Both the position numbers and the translations under genes were made by a program. From assembly GCA_026874595.1 (NCBI GenBank), contig CM049306.1, positions 104,669,142 to 104,733,141 of the forward strand: a stretch of DNA of 64,000 nucleotides, given 5' to 3'. The notes under the pieces were generated by a model. The model saw only the letters and a program-made list of their open reading frames with translations. It searched no databases and was not told the origin of the DNA. Below are positions 43,399 through 55,244 of this stretch, one piece after another (position 1 is the stretch's first letter; every line of letters starts with the position of its first letter). The DNA comes from Sipunculus nudus. Lineage: Eukaryota; Annelida; Sipuncula; Golfingiida; Sipunculidae.

Positions 43399-44601
43399 CA
43401 TATGGAAAAGCGGTTCACTGGTGTCTATTGGTACACAGATAACACACGCGCATATATCTTTTGTAAATGATGTGCAAACATTTTATATCCAAAAAAAACT
43501 CAAAAGGGCACTGCTGAACTACCAGTGCTGCCATCTAAAAATTATTTAAAAATCAGTGAAAACGTCATTTCTGTTATGTCTTTTCATCAGAATGATGTTT
43601 CTTGGTAAAATAAATAATGCTTTCATTTTTTTTGTTTTTAGTGGAAGAAAACGCATGATTATGTGTGCGTACGTGTTTACTCACATTTCAACATGAAAAT
43701 TTATGGGTCACTCAGACAAAAGTAAAAGTATTTTACCAATTTATATTTATGTCTTTTCAAAACGCGTCATTTATGTTACATATCATGTTTTGTGCCACAG
43801 AAAGTAAACTTGTAATAGTAAATTATCGCCCTAAAATATTAGGGGTTCTCTAGGGTGCCCTTAGACACATTTCAGATCCTGGCGTCAAGTGGACAACGCG
43901 ATTTTCAGCATCGGGTAGAAACTTTCATGGAAACAGGTGCGGAGGTTTCTACGCCTCATTTATGTTACATGAATATGAGAGGAGCTATAAAGCTGAGCTT
44001 AAAAAAAGGTTGAGATATGAGTAAGGTGAGATTAAAATAACCTGAAATTTACAGAACGGTTGATAATCATAGGATATCACAAAGAGAATTTTGAGTTTAC
44101 ATCATTTAAATACATAATTACTGTGACGAATCATTTTTGTTACAATTCATTTGATACATATTTGACATTGTCATAACAGATATTTGACAAAATACACATG
44201 TAATTTAACTGTGTTAGAAATTCCTTTATGTTATAATTCTGTTTCTATTATTTCTGAAATACGATTACAACACGGTTATGTTCAATGGTTTCCTTTTGTG
44301 TTTTAGTGGAAAATTCACTAGCCAGGAAATATGCTAGGGATAAAGAGCGACAGGCTGCAGATAGACGATGGATCTGAGAAGGATGCAGACTCGGTCAGGA
44401 AATGACATCACAGACTCACAGAGAAGAAAAAGTACAGCTGTGTAAAAACACGACCGCTCGAAACAAAAAAAAAAACAAAGAAAAAAGAGCATAGAAAATG
44501 AAAAGTAAGAAATATAAAAAATGCCCCAATGTCACCAAAGGTAAGACAAAAATGTTACTATTTCTGCCACAAGTGACCATAACTTTCTGTCATCAGTCAT
44601 C
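40782..44601. other. gene 2 3' UTR and intergenic
   Basis: No clear AATAAA in the first kilobase after the stop; an ATTAAA word occurs near 41312. The rest is AT-rich with a (TA)n at 43329-43393. A terminal-exon-like frame (ENSLARKYARDKERQ at 44311-44376) follows an acceptor-like TTTTGTGTTTTAG but does not match the phase of gene 2. Confidence 0.35.
43329..43393. repeat. TA microsatellite
   Basis: About 32 uninterrupted TA units. Confidence 0.97.
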
Positions 44602-45250
44602 AAACAAGCGGCCCATGGGCCATGATGCTCAGCTGAATTTCACATACAGGCGATACAAATTTTGGTAAGACAACCTTGAACAACGGATAAAATGATTCCT
44701 AGAGTTCTAAGAATCATTCTTTGTCCATGGGCCTTCGATTTAGGTTTTCCAAGCAGATGTTACCAGGAACTCCCCATGTTACTATGTCCAACTTCTCCTT
44801 TTTGTGTTTATCTAACTTAAAAAGTGCCCCCAAATGATTATTATTTAAATTAGAAGTTACTAGTACGAATGGTGCCCATCTGATAGGGTGCTCAAATCAT
44901 GAGGTCACAGAATGTAGCTACATTGACCTTATTTCAGGTCTCCAAGAATTTTTCACAGGGATCTTAATCAAACAGAACTTTTCATATCCAACTGTAACAA
45001 ATTGTGCGAATCTGATACACATAGGTAGCTCAAGTCATGTTCTTGCAGGATATAGGTCACAATAACCATATTATTTATTGACTGCATTTCTTTGCCAAAA
45101 TTCACATTCCAGAAGGCATATCTGAAATCACTGTGCTTCAGGCAGTTTAGGCTAATAGCCTTTTGACACCTGTCAGCCTGGATACACATTGGGACTATCT
45201 GGGCAGGGCAAACAGAACCTCTCTGCCATCATATGGATTTGCAGCCATCC
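44602..45250 (+). mobile_element. M-related element, 5' end intact
   Basis: It starts AAACAAGCGGCCCATGGGCC followed by ATGATGCTCAGCTGA, matching the start of M at 61111 and 14342. It then has CAGGTCTCCAAGAATTTTTCAC and two short direct repeats around CTCAAATCATG (44893) and CTCAAGTCATG (45031). The GTCAGCTGAGC end is missing, so it is truncated or belongs to a sister family. The right limit is approximate. Confidence 0.5.
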
Positions 45251-45510
45251 GAAAGTCCTTTTCCGATCAAGATGACAAGCACCCTGGTTTCAAAGTAGTA
45301 GAGGAAGCCCTGCAATCAAAATAAAGTTTTAACCATTAACCAAAGAAAATTGTTATATTCAGTGATAGTTTTTCTGATCTACCAATCAATATAATTATAT
45401 AATATGTGTGTGCGTGTCAGAATTTACATGAATATACATCATTTATATTTTTATATTGAGAAAGTCAATTCATAAGTCAACGATAAACTATAAACCATCT
45501 CGTGTGTGCG

Positions 45511-45517
45511 TATATAT

Positions 45518-45573
<56 letters not shown>
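45511..45573. repeat. TA microsatellite
   Basis: TA units with a single CATG interruption near the start. Confidence 0.95.
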
Positions 45574-45577
<4 letters not shown>

Positions 45578-46153
45578 GGAGTTGTTGCAGTTTTTGCAAC
45601 AAATTATACAACTGTATATATATATAAGGTAAATATGACGCCAGTCCCTGCAAACTGCCAGGAACTTTAATAAATAAAGTCTAAAAATTAAGTATTAATT
45701 TCTAAAAAAAAAACATGATAAACGTAAAATTTTGTAATAATTGTCGAAATCAAGTTAATGGATAAGAAAAGGCACTTGCCTCATTTGCTCGGGTCAACTT
45801 GGAAGCTGGGCGAGGACGACCTCTCTCCACATTTTGGGTTATTCCAGAAAAATGATGAATTTTTGGGTAACAACTTTTTATAAAAATGAGGCATCGCCCT
45901 TTTAGCTTTTTTGTACTTTACAATAGTAATAAAGTATATCTGAACGGGATTGGATGTTTTGCCATGCTAAGTACTCTTTGGCTTTTCAGATATTGATACT
46001 TTAAATTGGAGAGAACATATATAAATCATGCCCACGTGTTTACCCGCGTGCTGCACATTAGAAAAAAGCTTGCTGACACTTGCACTTTTATTTACAGAAA
46101 ATGCTGAGGTCCCTTTTTACTGAAAATACATCTTAGTGACAAAAGAATATATC

Positions 46154-46192
<39 letters not shown>

Positions 46193-47470
46193 ACAGAAAA
46201 TTATTATTTGAGTGTGTGTTGTACCAGAAGCATGTATTTTTTTCATGATTCCAGTATTTATTTACTTACCGGGCAGAGAGATTGCTTTACTGAAACGATG
46301 TTGTGTCTTGTATCGGAAATGACTTTAACTTCTACATCTACATCTTTAACATAAACGTCAATTAAAATATTTTGTGTGAGTGAACTGCGCTACATTCATC
46401 TGTTTCGGGCGTAGAGACTTCCATACAACAACACCAAACTGGTCTAGGACCCACGCTACCACCTTGGGAAAGTTACACTTGCCACATTGTTATGATTAGC
46501 TTTAACATAGAATGTCCCAAAAAGGTTTGTCGTCCATAAGAAAGTCCGTTACATGGGATGTCTGCCCGAGAGGGTTGGCCGCAGCCCGCGGGTCCACTGT
46601 ATTTTATATTTACTTCATTATGTTTCACTAATGGGACACTTGACACTTTATACTGGCGCCCTCTATTCATGACAATGCAAACTAAAAATTTCTGGTTGAA
46701 TTATATTGTCATGAGGCTACATATTTGCCGTTTGTGAGGTTTGTTGTCATGAAAATTTGAGAAAAGTAACTAGGATGAGCAATATTTATAGGAATTCTCA
46801 GACAAACAGCTTCATTTAATATGTTTATGACCAGTCACACATTTTGACTGAGATTTTCAAACATAATGTCATCAGAAAGGTTGAAGTGCAGGAACATACC
46901 AACGGCGATCTTGTCAAGTGACAGTTCAAAATAAATGACAAAAAAGATAATAAATATTACCATATGATTATAAGTGACATTGATCGTGTAACTCTAAAGA
47001 GATAATTAGTATATACCTATACTTTTGAGTGCTCATGTATATTCTTTCTTTTTTATCAGGGCAATTTAAAAGTCGATTGCATATTTTTGACGCCAGCAGC
47101 CATTTATGTGTGGCTCACAATCGCCAGCCCCACCCGTGGGATTTTACTAAACTAATAATCTCCAACATGTTCACATTTGTTCATGATATTTTAAAATTTA
47201 ACCCAATGTCATACACATTTTTGTCTTTTAGTCAGATTAATATTTTATTTTGCATGTTTATGTAGATATTAACAAAAATCTATTGGCCAGGTTTCTAAAT
47301 ATATAACTTTTGTTTCCTCCTTACTTATAATATCATATAAAAACCCAACACAAGTGTCCATTTTCAACTTCATATGCTGCGAAATTAAGCACATTGGTCC
47401 CAAAATTTTATTTCATGATTTTACATAGAATGACATATAGATATTATGTGCAAAATATCTAAGAATTCCA
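45574..47470. other. intergenic, no gene seen
   Basis: Contains a (GT)n tract at 46160-46190. Frames are short and without domains. Confidence 0.4.
46160..46190. repeat. GT microsatellite
   Basis: About 15 TG units. Confidence 0.95.
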
Positions 47471-47479
47471 TTGGCAGAA

Positions 47480-47670
47480 AAAAAGTGTCAAGTTTCCCCT
47501 TAAATTATATCTTGCGGTTCGAAGCGGATACAGCCTTCCCGTTAAGCCTGCAGACCGCTCACTCTGGGGTGGGGCCGACCATGAAAATATCACCGCTTCT
47601 CGACTGTGATTTGTATTCATGACCTCCCGGCTTTGAGTCATGTGCTGTACCCCTAGAACACAGAAGTCGT
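47480..47670 (-). mobile_element. tRNA-derived SINE, reverse copy
   Basis: Read on the minus strand, it starts CGACTTCTGTGTTCTAGGGG and runs through GACTCAAAGCCGGG, GGTCATGAATACAAATC (decayed B box), GCGGTCTGCAGGCTTAA and GGGAAGGCTGTA. It is collinear with the + copy at 5791-6080. The B box has lost its GTTCGA core, so it should be transcriptionally dead. Confidence 0.75.
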
Positions 47671-48266
47671 TAAAGCCAGTTATTTACCCACCTTATCTGT
47701 GGAGTTTATGTTATTTCTAGCTTACTCTGCGTAAATGTCAATGAACTGCAGGTAAATCCTGTTTAACGCCAATGTCACGGAGTCGTGAACTTATTTGTAT
47801 ACAAGCTGTTAGTAAGCACTGTACATACGCCACTGCTGACAAACAGAAAAACCATGAAACTTGAGGTGAGGCTGCATATGTGGGGTCTCAGGTTCGTCTG
47901 ACTGGCCGCCAATTAGCTTGATAGATGTATGTGGCCATTTTGCTCCCCCCCCCCCCCCCATGTACATATAAACAATGACCAATGCCTGTGTGTGGTGGGA
48001 TCGGGATTTCCTCTTCAGTTTATAAATTTTAGATATTGAAATAGTCCCCTTTAGCCATGTTATCATTCACGGCATGCCTTTAGGCGCCAGGCTTATTTAA
48101 ACTGTTGGCAAAAATCTTAAGTACGCTTGCCAGTGTAATGTAATGTTAAAATATATTCCTTACACCATATGGAAAGATAAAAAACTACATGATTTTACGA
48201 TGCTGTCAACTATTTCCTTACATGTCGGTATATCCTTTGTGTGGGGACCCGGTAAACCAGACATAA
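47671..48266. other. intergenic, no gene seen
   Basis: Includes a C-run at 47945-47959. No supported gene. Confidence 0.4.
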
Positions 48267-49800
48267 TAATAATAATAATAATTTATTTTATATAGCGTAA
48301 AACCACATGTGCTCTAAAACGCTTCACACACATTCAATACACATTAAAAATCATATCTAAATAGATAACATATTAGAAATTAAAACAGAAAATAGAAATA
48401 CTGAAGAACTATGATGTACATGTATCACTAAGAAATGCACCGTCATTGGATAAAAAATAAGTAGTTAAGGATCGTAAAAACATTTACATACAATCATATG
48501 TCTCCCTAAAAAGATGTGTTTTCAATTGTTTTTTAAAACTTTCGAGTGTGACTGCAGTTTTAAATGTTGAGGTAGTTCATTCCACAATCTAGGCCCCGAA
48601 ACACTAAAAGCTCGTTCCATAGCCAAAGACGACCTTGTGAATGGTACTACCAGTTGGTGTAGATCAGCTGACCTGAGTGACCTTGTGGGTTCATAGGGAA
48701 TGATCAGCCCACTTAAGTATCCAGGGGCCTCACCATGTATACATTTGAATACCATCACTAAGACTTTGTACTCTATACGTTGACGTACTGGGAGCCAATG
48801 GAGAGTTTTCAATACAGGAGTGATATGATCTCTTCTTTGGGCTCCACTGATGACCCGTGCGGCTGCGTTCTGGACACGCTGCAGAGGGTAAAGACTGGAC
48901 TGAGGCAGGGCAAGTAGTAACGAATTGCAATAGTCCAATTTCGATGTTATAAATGCATGTACCAACTTCAGAAGTGAGTCATCTTTCAGAAACTTTTTAA
49001 GTGTAGCAATGTTCCAAAGTTGTAAATATGCACGCTTACAGATATTCTGAATATGTGGTTTCATACTAAGACAGGAGTCAACAATGACGCCTATATATGT
49101 TTCTAGCTTGCAAAGACCTATCTACTGTGGATCTACCGACTTTGAGTGAGGGAACCAGATCCATCTGCGGTGTTTTGGAAGAAATTACCAAGACTTCAGT
49201 TTTAGACTCATTCATTTTCAAAATATACTTGTTAATCCATTCTTTGACAAGATGAATGCAGCTTTCTATTTTTAAAACCGCTTCTGTTAATGATGCTTGG
49301 TCAAAAGAAATATATAATTGTGTGTCGTCTGCATAGAGATGATATGGTATTCCTTGCGCACGCAGGAGTCTGCCTAGTGATGCAGTGTATAAAGAGGACA
49401 AAATTGGACCGAGAACACTACCCTGAGGCACCCTACAAGAAAGCTCCTTCCCCTTGGACTGCATGCCTGATAGACAAATATGCTGTGAGCGATGCATTAG
49501 GTAGGAATCAAACCATTTCAGCACTATGTCTGATAGACCCAACCTAGCGAGTACAGTGAGCAGCATTTGATGACTAACATTGTCGAATGCTGCTGACAGA
49601 TCCAATAGTACCAAAATGACAGACTTCTTTTCTGACAAAGCCAAGAGTATATCATTTTGTACCCTCAGGAGTGCAGACTCTGTGCTATGACCTGCTCGGT
49701 AGGCAGATTGTAAGGGCTCTGCTAAGTGATTTCCAACAATATGTTTTTTGAGTTGCTTTGCGACCATAACAAACATAAACGTACACAGGACAAATCAGTT
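48267..49800 (-). mobile_element. second CR1/L2-type LINE, 5'-truncated and frameshifted
   Basis: Minus-strand frame 49078-49776 gives reverse transcriptase: SAYRAGHSTESALLRVQNDI, LLDLSAAFDNVSH, CRVPQGSVLGPI and the catalytic box YADDTQLY. The C-terminal part continues in another frame at 48522-49064 (SKLDYCNSLLLALP, LKTLHWLPVRQRIEYKVL, SVSGPRLWNELP). A frameshift near 49110-49130 breaks the protein. The 3' end is GCTATATAAAATAAATT plus a (ATT)n tail at 48267-48286. The endonuclease region is missing. It is a different family from the LINE at 12361-14341, but the 3' tails are alike. Confidence 0.88.
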
Positions 49801-50569
49801 CCTATGCTAAAGACATTTTGTGGTATCATTTTTACCAGATATTTTGAGAAGTGTGGTTTACTGGAACATTTTCTAGCATAACGTTACCTGATGCATCAGT
49901 AATTTTCTTCAATATATGAATAATAATAACATTTCGGTTTTTATTAACTGTCCTGTTCATGCCACATATTGCCACAATTTTGAACCTGTTTGAAATTTTG
50001 TCACGATCATGCCTATTTTTCAAAAATCGTTTCAGAGTGTAGTAATACGTTGCAGAGCGTGGGTATCTTAACAGATCGTGTTAGAGCGTGGAAGAATGCA
50101 ACAGAGCGTGGCACGCTAATCGTATAATACAGCGTAGTAGAGCTCTTCCATAATATCCATGTTTCCTCTGTGGAGTCACTGGACACACTAATGAAATGCA
50201 AAACCTACTCCTTTTAATGCCGATCTTGTCCCAGCCGTGTTAAGTTGTCCTCCTACATGTTAACAGAAGGCAACAAAAAGTGATAGAACTTTATGAATGT
50301 ACGGGAACTTCAGCAAGTGAAGGGATCGTCGAACCAAATGGTGATGGTCGTCACAGATCGCAACGGATCGTCATAGAATCGTAACAGATCTTCATTGAAT
50401 GGTGATCGGTTATCCAATCCTGGTAGATCTTGTCCAGGACCCTAACATAACGTTTTGAATCATATTAGAGCGTATGAAACCGTTAAAAAGCGACGACAGT
50501 TGGGAAAAAAAAATTGCGATCATGAGGATCTACTACAGTCCTTGGTTCACATCGACATAATCATGGTCT
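49801..50569. other. interval with short repeated words
   Basis: CAGAGCGTGG/TAGAGCGTGG words recur between 50050 and 50110, and AACAGATC/ACGGATCGTCA words between 50340 and 50400. They look like a degenerate minisatellite. No gene is supported. Confidence 0.35.
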
Positions 50570-50965
50570 GGTGTAAACGTAGCATTAGCGGCACAAACAC
50601 GCATCCATTACTTACACACATACCCGCATAGCAATTTATCCCCAGGATGTCGTGGTTTCAAGAAAGTAACTTGATAAAAGTCAGCGTGTCGGCGTTTTTC
50701 TGTGTCCCTCTGGTGATACTTGTCTATGATAGAGTTTACCCAATATTATAAAATATTAGCACCATTTTTTTCGGTGAATTAAAAGTTAAGGCACCTAAAA
50801 TACTTAAATTACCATGATAAAAGTGTTTACATCAAACATATACAAATAATACACGTTCCTATTTATTTATTGATACGTTATTGCCATTTAGAGGTAAAAT
50901 ATCTTATCTCCTTTCCAGAACACATGCCTTGGAAATGCAAATTTGATCGCTGCCGTAACCTAAGG
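50570..50965 (+). pseudogene. decayed duplicate of gene 2 transmembrane and juxtamembrane exons
   Basis: Bases 50577-50750 translate in the same frame as the gene 2 transmembrane exon: GTNTHPLLTHIPA, then a stop where gene 2 has Asp, then SWFQESN and VSVSAFFCVPLVILV. Gene 2 has GTNAHQLVSHISAD, SWFEEGG and VSAFAFVLLVMLV. About 170 bases on, a CTCCTTTCCAG acceptor and GAACACATGCC sequence align with the next gene 2 exon (GAAACATACCC), but its GT donor has become GA. The stop and lost donor show a pseudogene. The mucin and CBM14 exons have no copy upstream here. Confidence 0.75.
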
Positions 50966-51020
50966 AAGAAAGGTTGTCTTTTTTTATTTGATGTAAAACA
51001 TTGTTTTGTATTTACTTATC

Positions 51021-54000
51021 TAAGTATCGAGCCGGTTAGAACTGACACGATACATCAAGGTAAGTATCGGGCCGGTTGGAACTTACATAATACATCAAGG
51101 TAAGTATCGAGCCGGTTGGAACTGACAAAATACATCAAGGTTAGTATCGAGCCGGTTGGAACTGACAAAATACATCAAGGTTAGTATCGAGCCGGTTGGA
51201 ACTGACAAAATACATCAAGGTTAGTATCGAGCCGGTTGGAACTGGCATAATACATCGAGGAAAGTATCGGACCTGTTGGAACTGACATAATACATCAAGG
51301 TAAGCATCGGACCGGTTGGAACTAACATAATACCTCAAGGTTAGTATCGAGCCGGTTGGAACTGACAAAATACATCAAGGTTAGTATCGAGCCGGTTGGA
51401 ACTGACAAAATACATCAAGGTTAGTATCGAGCCGGTTGGAACAGGCATAATACATCGAGGAAAGTATCGGACCGGCTGGAACTGACATAATACCTCAAGG
51501 TTAGTATCGAGCCGGTTGGAACTGACGTAATACATCAAGGTAAGTATCGAGCCGGTTGGAACTGACGTAATACATCGAGGAAAGTATCGGACCGGTTGGA
51601 ACTAACATAAAACCTCAAGGTTAGTATCGAGCCGGTTGGAACTGACATAATACATCAAGGTAAGTATCGAGCCGGTTGGAACTGGCATAATACATCGAGG
51701 AAAGTATCGGACCTGTTGGAACTGACATAATACATCAAAGTAAGTATTGGGCCGGTTGGAACTGACGTAATACATCAAGGTAAGTATTGGGCCGGTTGGA
51801 ACTGACATAATACATCAAGGTAAGCATCGGACCGGTTGGAACTGACATAATACATCAAGGTTATTATCGAGCCGGTTGGAACTGACAAAATACATCAAGG
51901 TTAGTATCGAGCCGGTTGGAACTGACATAATACCTCAAGGTTAGTATCGAGCCGGTTGGAACTGACAAAATACATCAAGGTTAGTATCGAGCCGGTTGGA
52001 ACTGACAAAATACATCAAGGTTAGTATCGAGCCGGTTGGAACTGACAAAATACATCAAGGTTAGTATCGAGCCGGTTGGAACAGGCATAATACATCGAGG
52101 AAAGTATCGGACCGGCTGGAACTGACATAATACCTCAAGGTTAGTATCGAGCCGGTTGGAACTGACATAATACATCAAGGTAAGTATCGAGCCGGTTGGA
52201 ACTGGCATAATACATCGAGGAAAGTATCGGACCTGTTGGAACTGACATAATACATCAAGGTTAGTATCGAGCCGGTTGGAACTAACATAATACCTCAAGG
52301 TTAGTATCGAGCCGGTTGGAACTGACAAAATACATCAAGGTTAGTATCGAGCCGGTTGGAACTGACAAAATACATCAAGGTTAGTATCGAGCCGGTTGGA
52401 ACTGACAAAATACATCAAGGTTAGTATCGAGCCGGTTGGAACAGGCATAATACATCGAGGAAAGTATCGGACCGGCTGGAACTGACATAATACCTCAAGG
52501 TTAGTATCGAGCCGGTTGGAACTGACATAATACATCAAGGTAAGTATCGAGCCGGTTGGAACTGGCATAATACATCGAGGAAAGTATCGGACCTGTTGGA
52601 ACTGACATAATACATCAAAGTAAGTATTGGGCCGGTTGGAACTGACGTAATACATCAAGGTAAGTATTGGGCCGGTTGGAACTGACATAATACATCAAGG
52701 TAAGCATCGGACCGGTTGGAACTGACATAATACATCAAGGTTAGTATCGAGCCGGTTGGAACTAACATAATACCTCAAGGTTAGTATCGAGCCGGTTGGA
52801 ACTGACATAATACATCAAGGTCAGTATCGGACCGGTTGGAACTGACATAATACATCAAGGTTAGTATCGAGCCGGTTGGAACTGACAAAATACATCAAGG
52901 TTAGTATCGAGCCGGTTGGAACTGACAAAATACATCAAGGTTAGTATCGAGCCGGTTGGAACTGACAAAATACCTCAAGGTTAGTATCGAGCCGGTTGGA
53001 ACTGACATAATACATCAAGGTTAGTATCGAGTCGGTTGGAACTGACAAAATACCTCAAGGTTAGTATCGAGCCGGTTGGAACTGACAAAATACATCAAGG
53101 TTAGTATCGAGCCGGTTGGAACTGACATAATACATCAAGGTTAGTATCGAGCCGGTTGGAACTAACATAATACCTCAAGGTTAGTATCGAGCCGGTTGGA
53201 ACTGACATAATACATCAAGGTAAGTATTGGGCCGGTTGGAACTGACATAATACATCAAGGTAAGCATCGGACCGGTTGGAACTGACATAATACATCAAGG
53301 TTAGTATTGAGCCGGTTGGAACTAACATAATACCTCAAGGTTAGTATCGAGCCGGTTGGAACTGACATAATACATCAAGGTCAGTATCGGACCGGTTGGA
53401 ACTGACATAATACATCAAGGTAAGTATCGGACCGGTTGGAACTGACATAATACATCAAGGTAAGTATTGGGCTGGTTGGAACTGACATAATACATCAAGG
53501 TAAGTATCGGACCGGTTGGAACTGACAAAATACATCAAGGTTAGTATCGAGCCGGTTGGAACTGACAAAATACATCAAGGTTAGTATCGAGCCGGTTGGA
53601 ACTGGCATAATACATCGAGGAAAGTATCGGACCGGTTGGAACTAACATAATACATCAAGGTTAGTATCGAGCCGGTTGGAACTGACATAATACATCAAGG
53701 TAAGTATTGGGCCGGTTGGAACTGACATAATACATCAAGGTAAGCATCGGACCGGTTGGAACTGACATAATACATCAAGGTTAGTATCGAGCCGGTTGGA
53801 ACTAACATAATACCTCAAGGTTAGTATCGAGCCGGTTGGAACTGACATAATACATCAAGGTCAGTATCGGACCGGTTGGAACTGACATAATACATCAAGG
53901 TAAGTATCGGACCGGTTGGAACTGACATAATACATCAAGGTAAGTATTGGGCCGGTTGGAACTGACAAAATACATCAAGGTTAGTATCGAGCCGGTTGGA

Positions 54001-55243
54001 ACTGACAAAATACATCAAGGTTAGTATCGAGCCGGTTGGAACTGACGTAATACATCAAGGTAAGTATCGAGCCGGTTGGAACTGGCATAATACATCGAGG
54101 AAAGTATCGGACCTGTTGGAACTGACATAATACATCGAGGAAAGTATCAGACCTGTTGGAACTGACATAATATATCAAGGTAAGCATCGGACCGGTTGGA
54201 ACTGACATAATACATCAAGGTTAGTATCGAGCCGGTTGGAACTGACAAAATACATCAAGGTTAGTATCGAGCCGGTTGGAACTGACAAAATACATCAAGG
54301 TTAGTATCGAGCCGGTTGGAACTGACGTAATACATCAAGGTAAGTATCGAGCCGGTTGGAACTGGCATAATACATCAAGGTAAGTATCGGACCGGTTGGA
54401 ACTGACATAATACATCAAGGTTAGTATCGGACCGGTTGGAACTGACAAAATACATCAAGGTTAGTATCGAGCCGGTTGGAACTAACATAATACCTCAAGG
54501 TTAGTATCGAGCCGGTTGGAACTGACAAAATACATCAAGGTTAGTATCGAGCCGGTTGGAACTGACAAAATACATCAAGGTTAGTATCGAGCCGGTTGGA
54601 ACTGACAAAATACATCAAGGTTAGTATCGAGCCGGTTGGAACTGACGTAATACATCAAGGTAAGTATCGAGCCGGTTGGAACTGGCATAATACATCAAGG
54701 TAAGTATCGGACCGGTTGGAACTAACATAATACATCAAGGTTAGTATCGAGCCGGTTGGAACTGACAAAATACATCAAGGTTAGTATCGAGCCGGTTGGA
54801 ACTGACGTAATACATCAAGGTAAGTATCGAGCCGGTTGGAACTGGCATAATACATCGAGGAAAGTATCGGACCTGTTGGAACTGACATAATACATCGAGG
54901 AAGGTATCAGACCTGTTGGAACTGACATAATATATCAAGGTAAGCATCGGACCGGTTGGAACTGACATAATACATCAAGGTTAGTATCGAGCCGGTTGGA
55001 ACTGACAAAATACATCAAGGTTAGTATCGAGCCGGTTGGAACTGACAAAATACATCAAGGTTAGTATCGAGCCGGTTGGAACTGACATAATACATCAAGG
55101 TTAGTATCGAGCCGGTTGGAACTGGCATAATACATCGAGGAAAGTATCGGACCGGCTGGAACTGACATGTTTCATCGAGGTAAGTATCGGACAGGTTGGA
55201 TCGGACATGATACCACGAGGTAAGTATCGGGCCGGTTAGAACA
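51021..55243. repeat. 40-bp satellite, about 105 copies
   Basis: The unit contains AAGTATCGGGCCGGTTGGAA, then CTGACATAATACATCAAGGT. The period stays exactly 40 across 4.2 kb with no indel that I can see; variation is by substitution at a few fixed positions (GAGCC/GGACC, GACATAA/GACAAAA/GGCATAA, CAAGGT/CGAGGA). Longer blocks repeat: 360 bp (52021-52260 against 52381-52620), 640 bp and 760 bp (53981-54230 against 54741-54990). Many units read CAAGGTAAGTAT, a consensus splice donor. Frames on the minus strand are by-products of a stop-poor repeat. Confidence 0.97.
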
Positions 55244-55244
55244 A

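Noticed and set aside
44311-44376. Possible terminal exon ENSLARKYARDKERQAADRR after TTTTGTGTTTTAG
   Set aside because: It needs a preceding exon ending in phase 1, which the gene 2 tail region does not offer, and gene 2 already has an in-phase last exon with a stop.
51141-54968. Minus-strand frames of 65-115 codons in the 40-bp satellite
   Set aside because: A 40-base unit read in three frames gives a 40-residue repeat by arithmetic. Frames begin and end at random unit variants, and no start, splice or domain evidence exists.
51021-55243. CRISPR-like array
   Set aside because: Units are contiguous with no unique spacers, the genome is animal and no cas gene is present. The same applies to the 58-bp array at 1-650.
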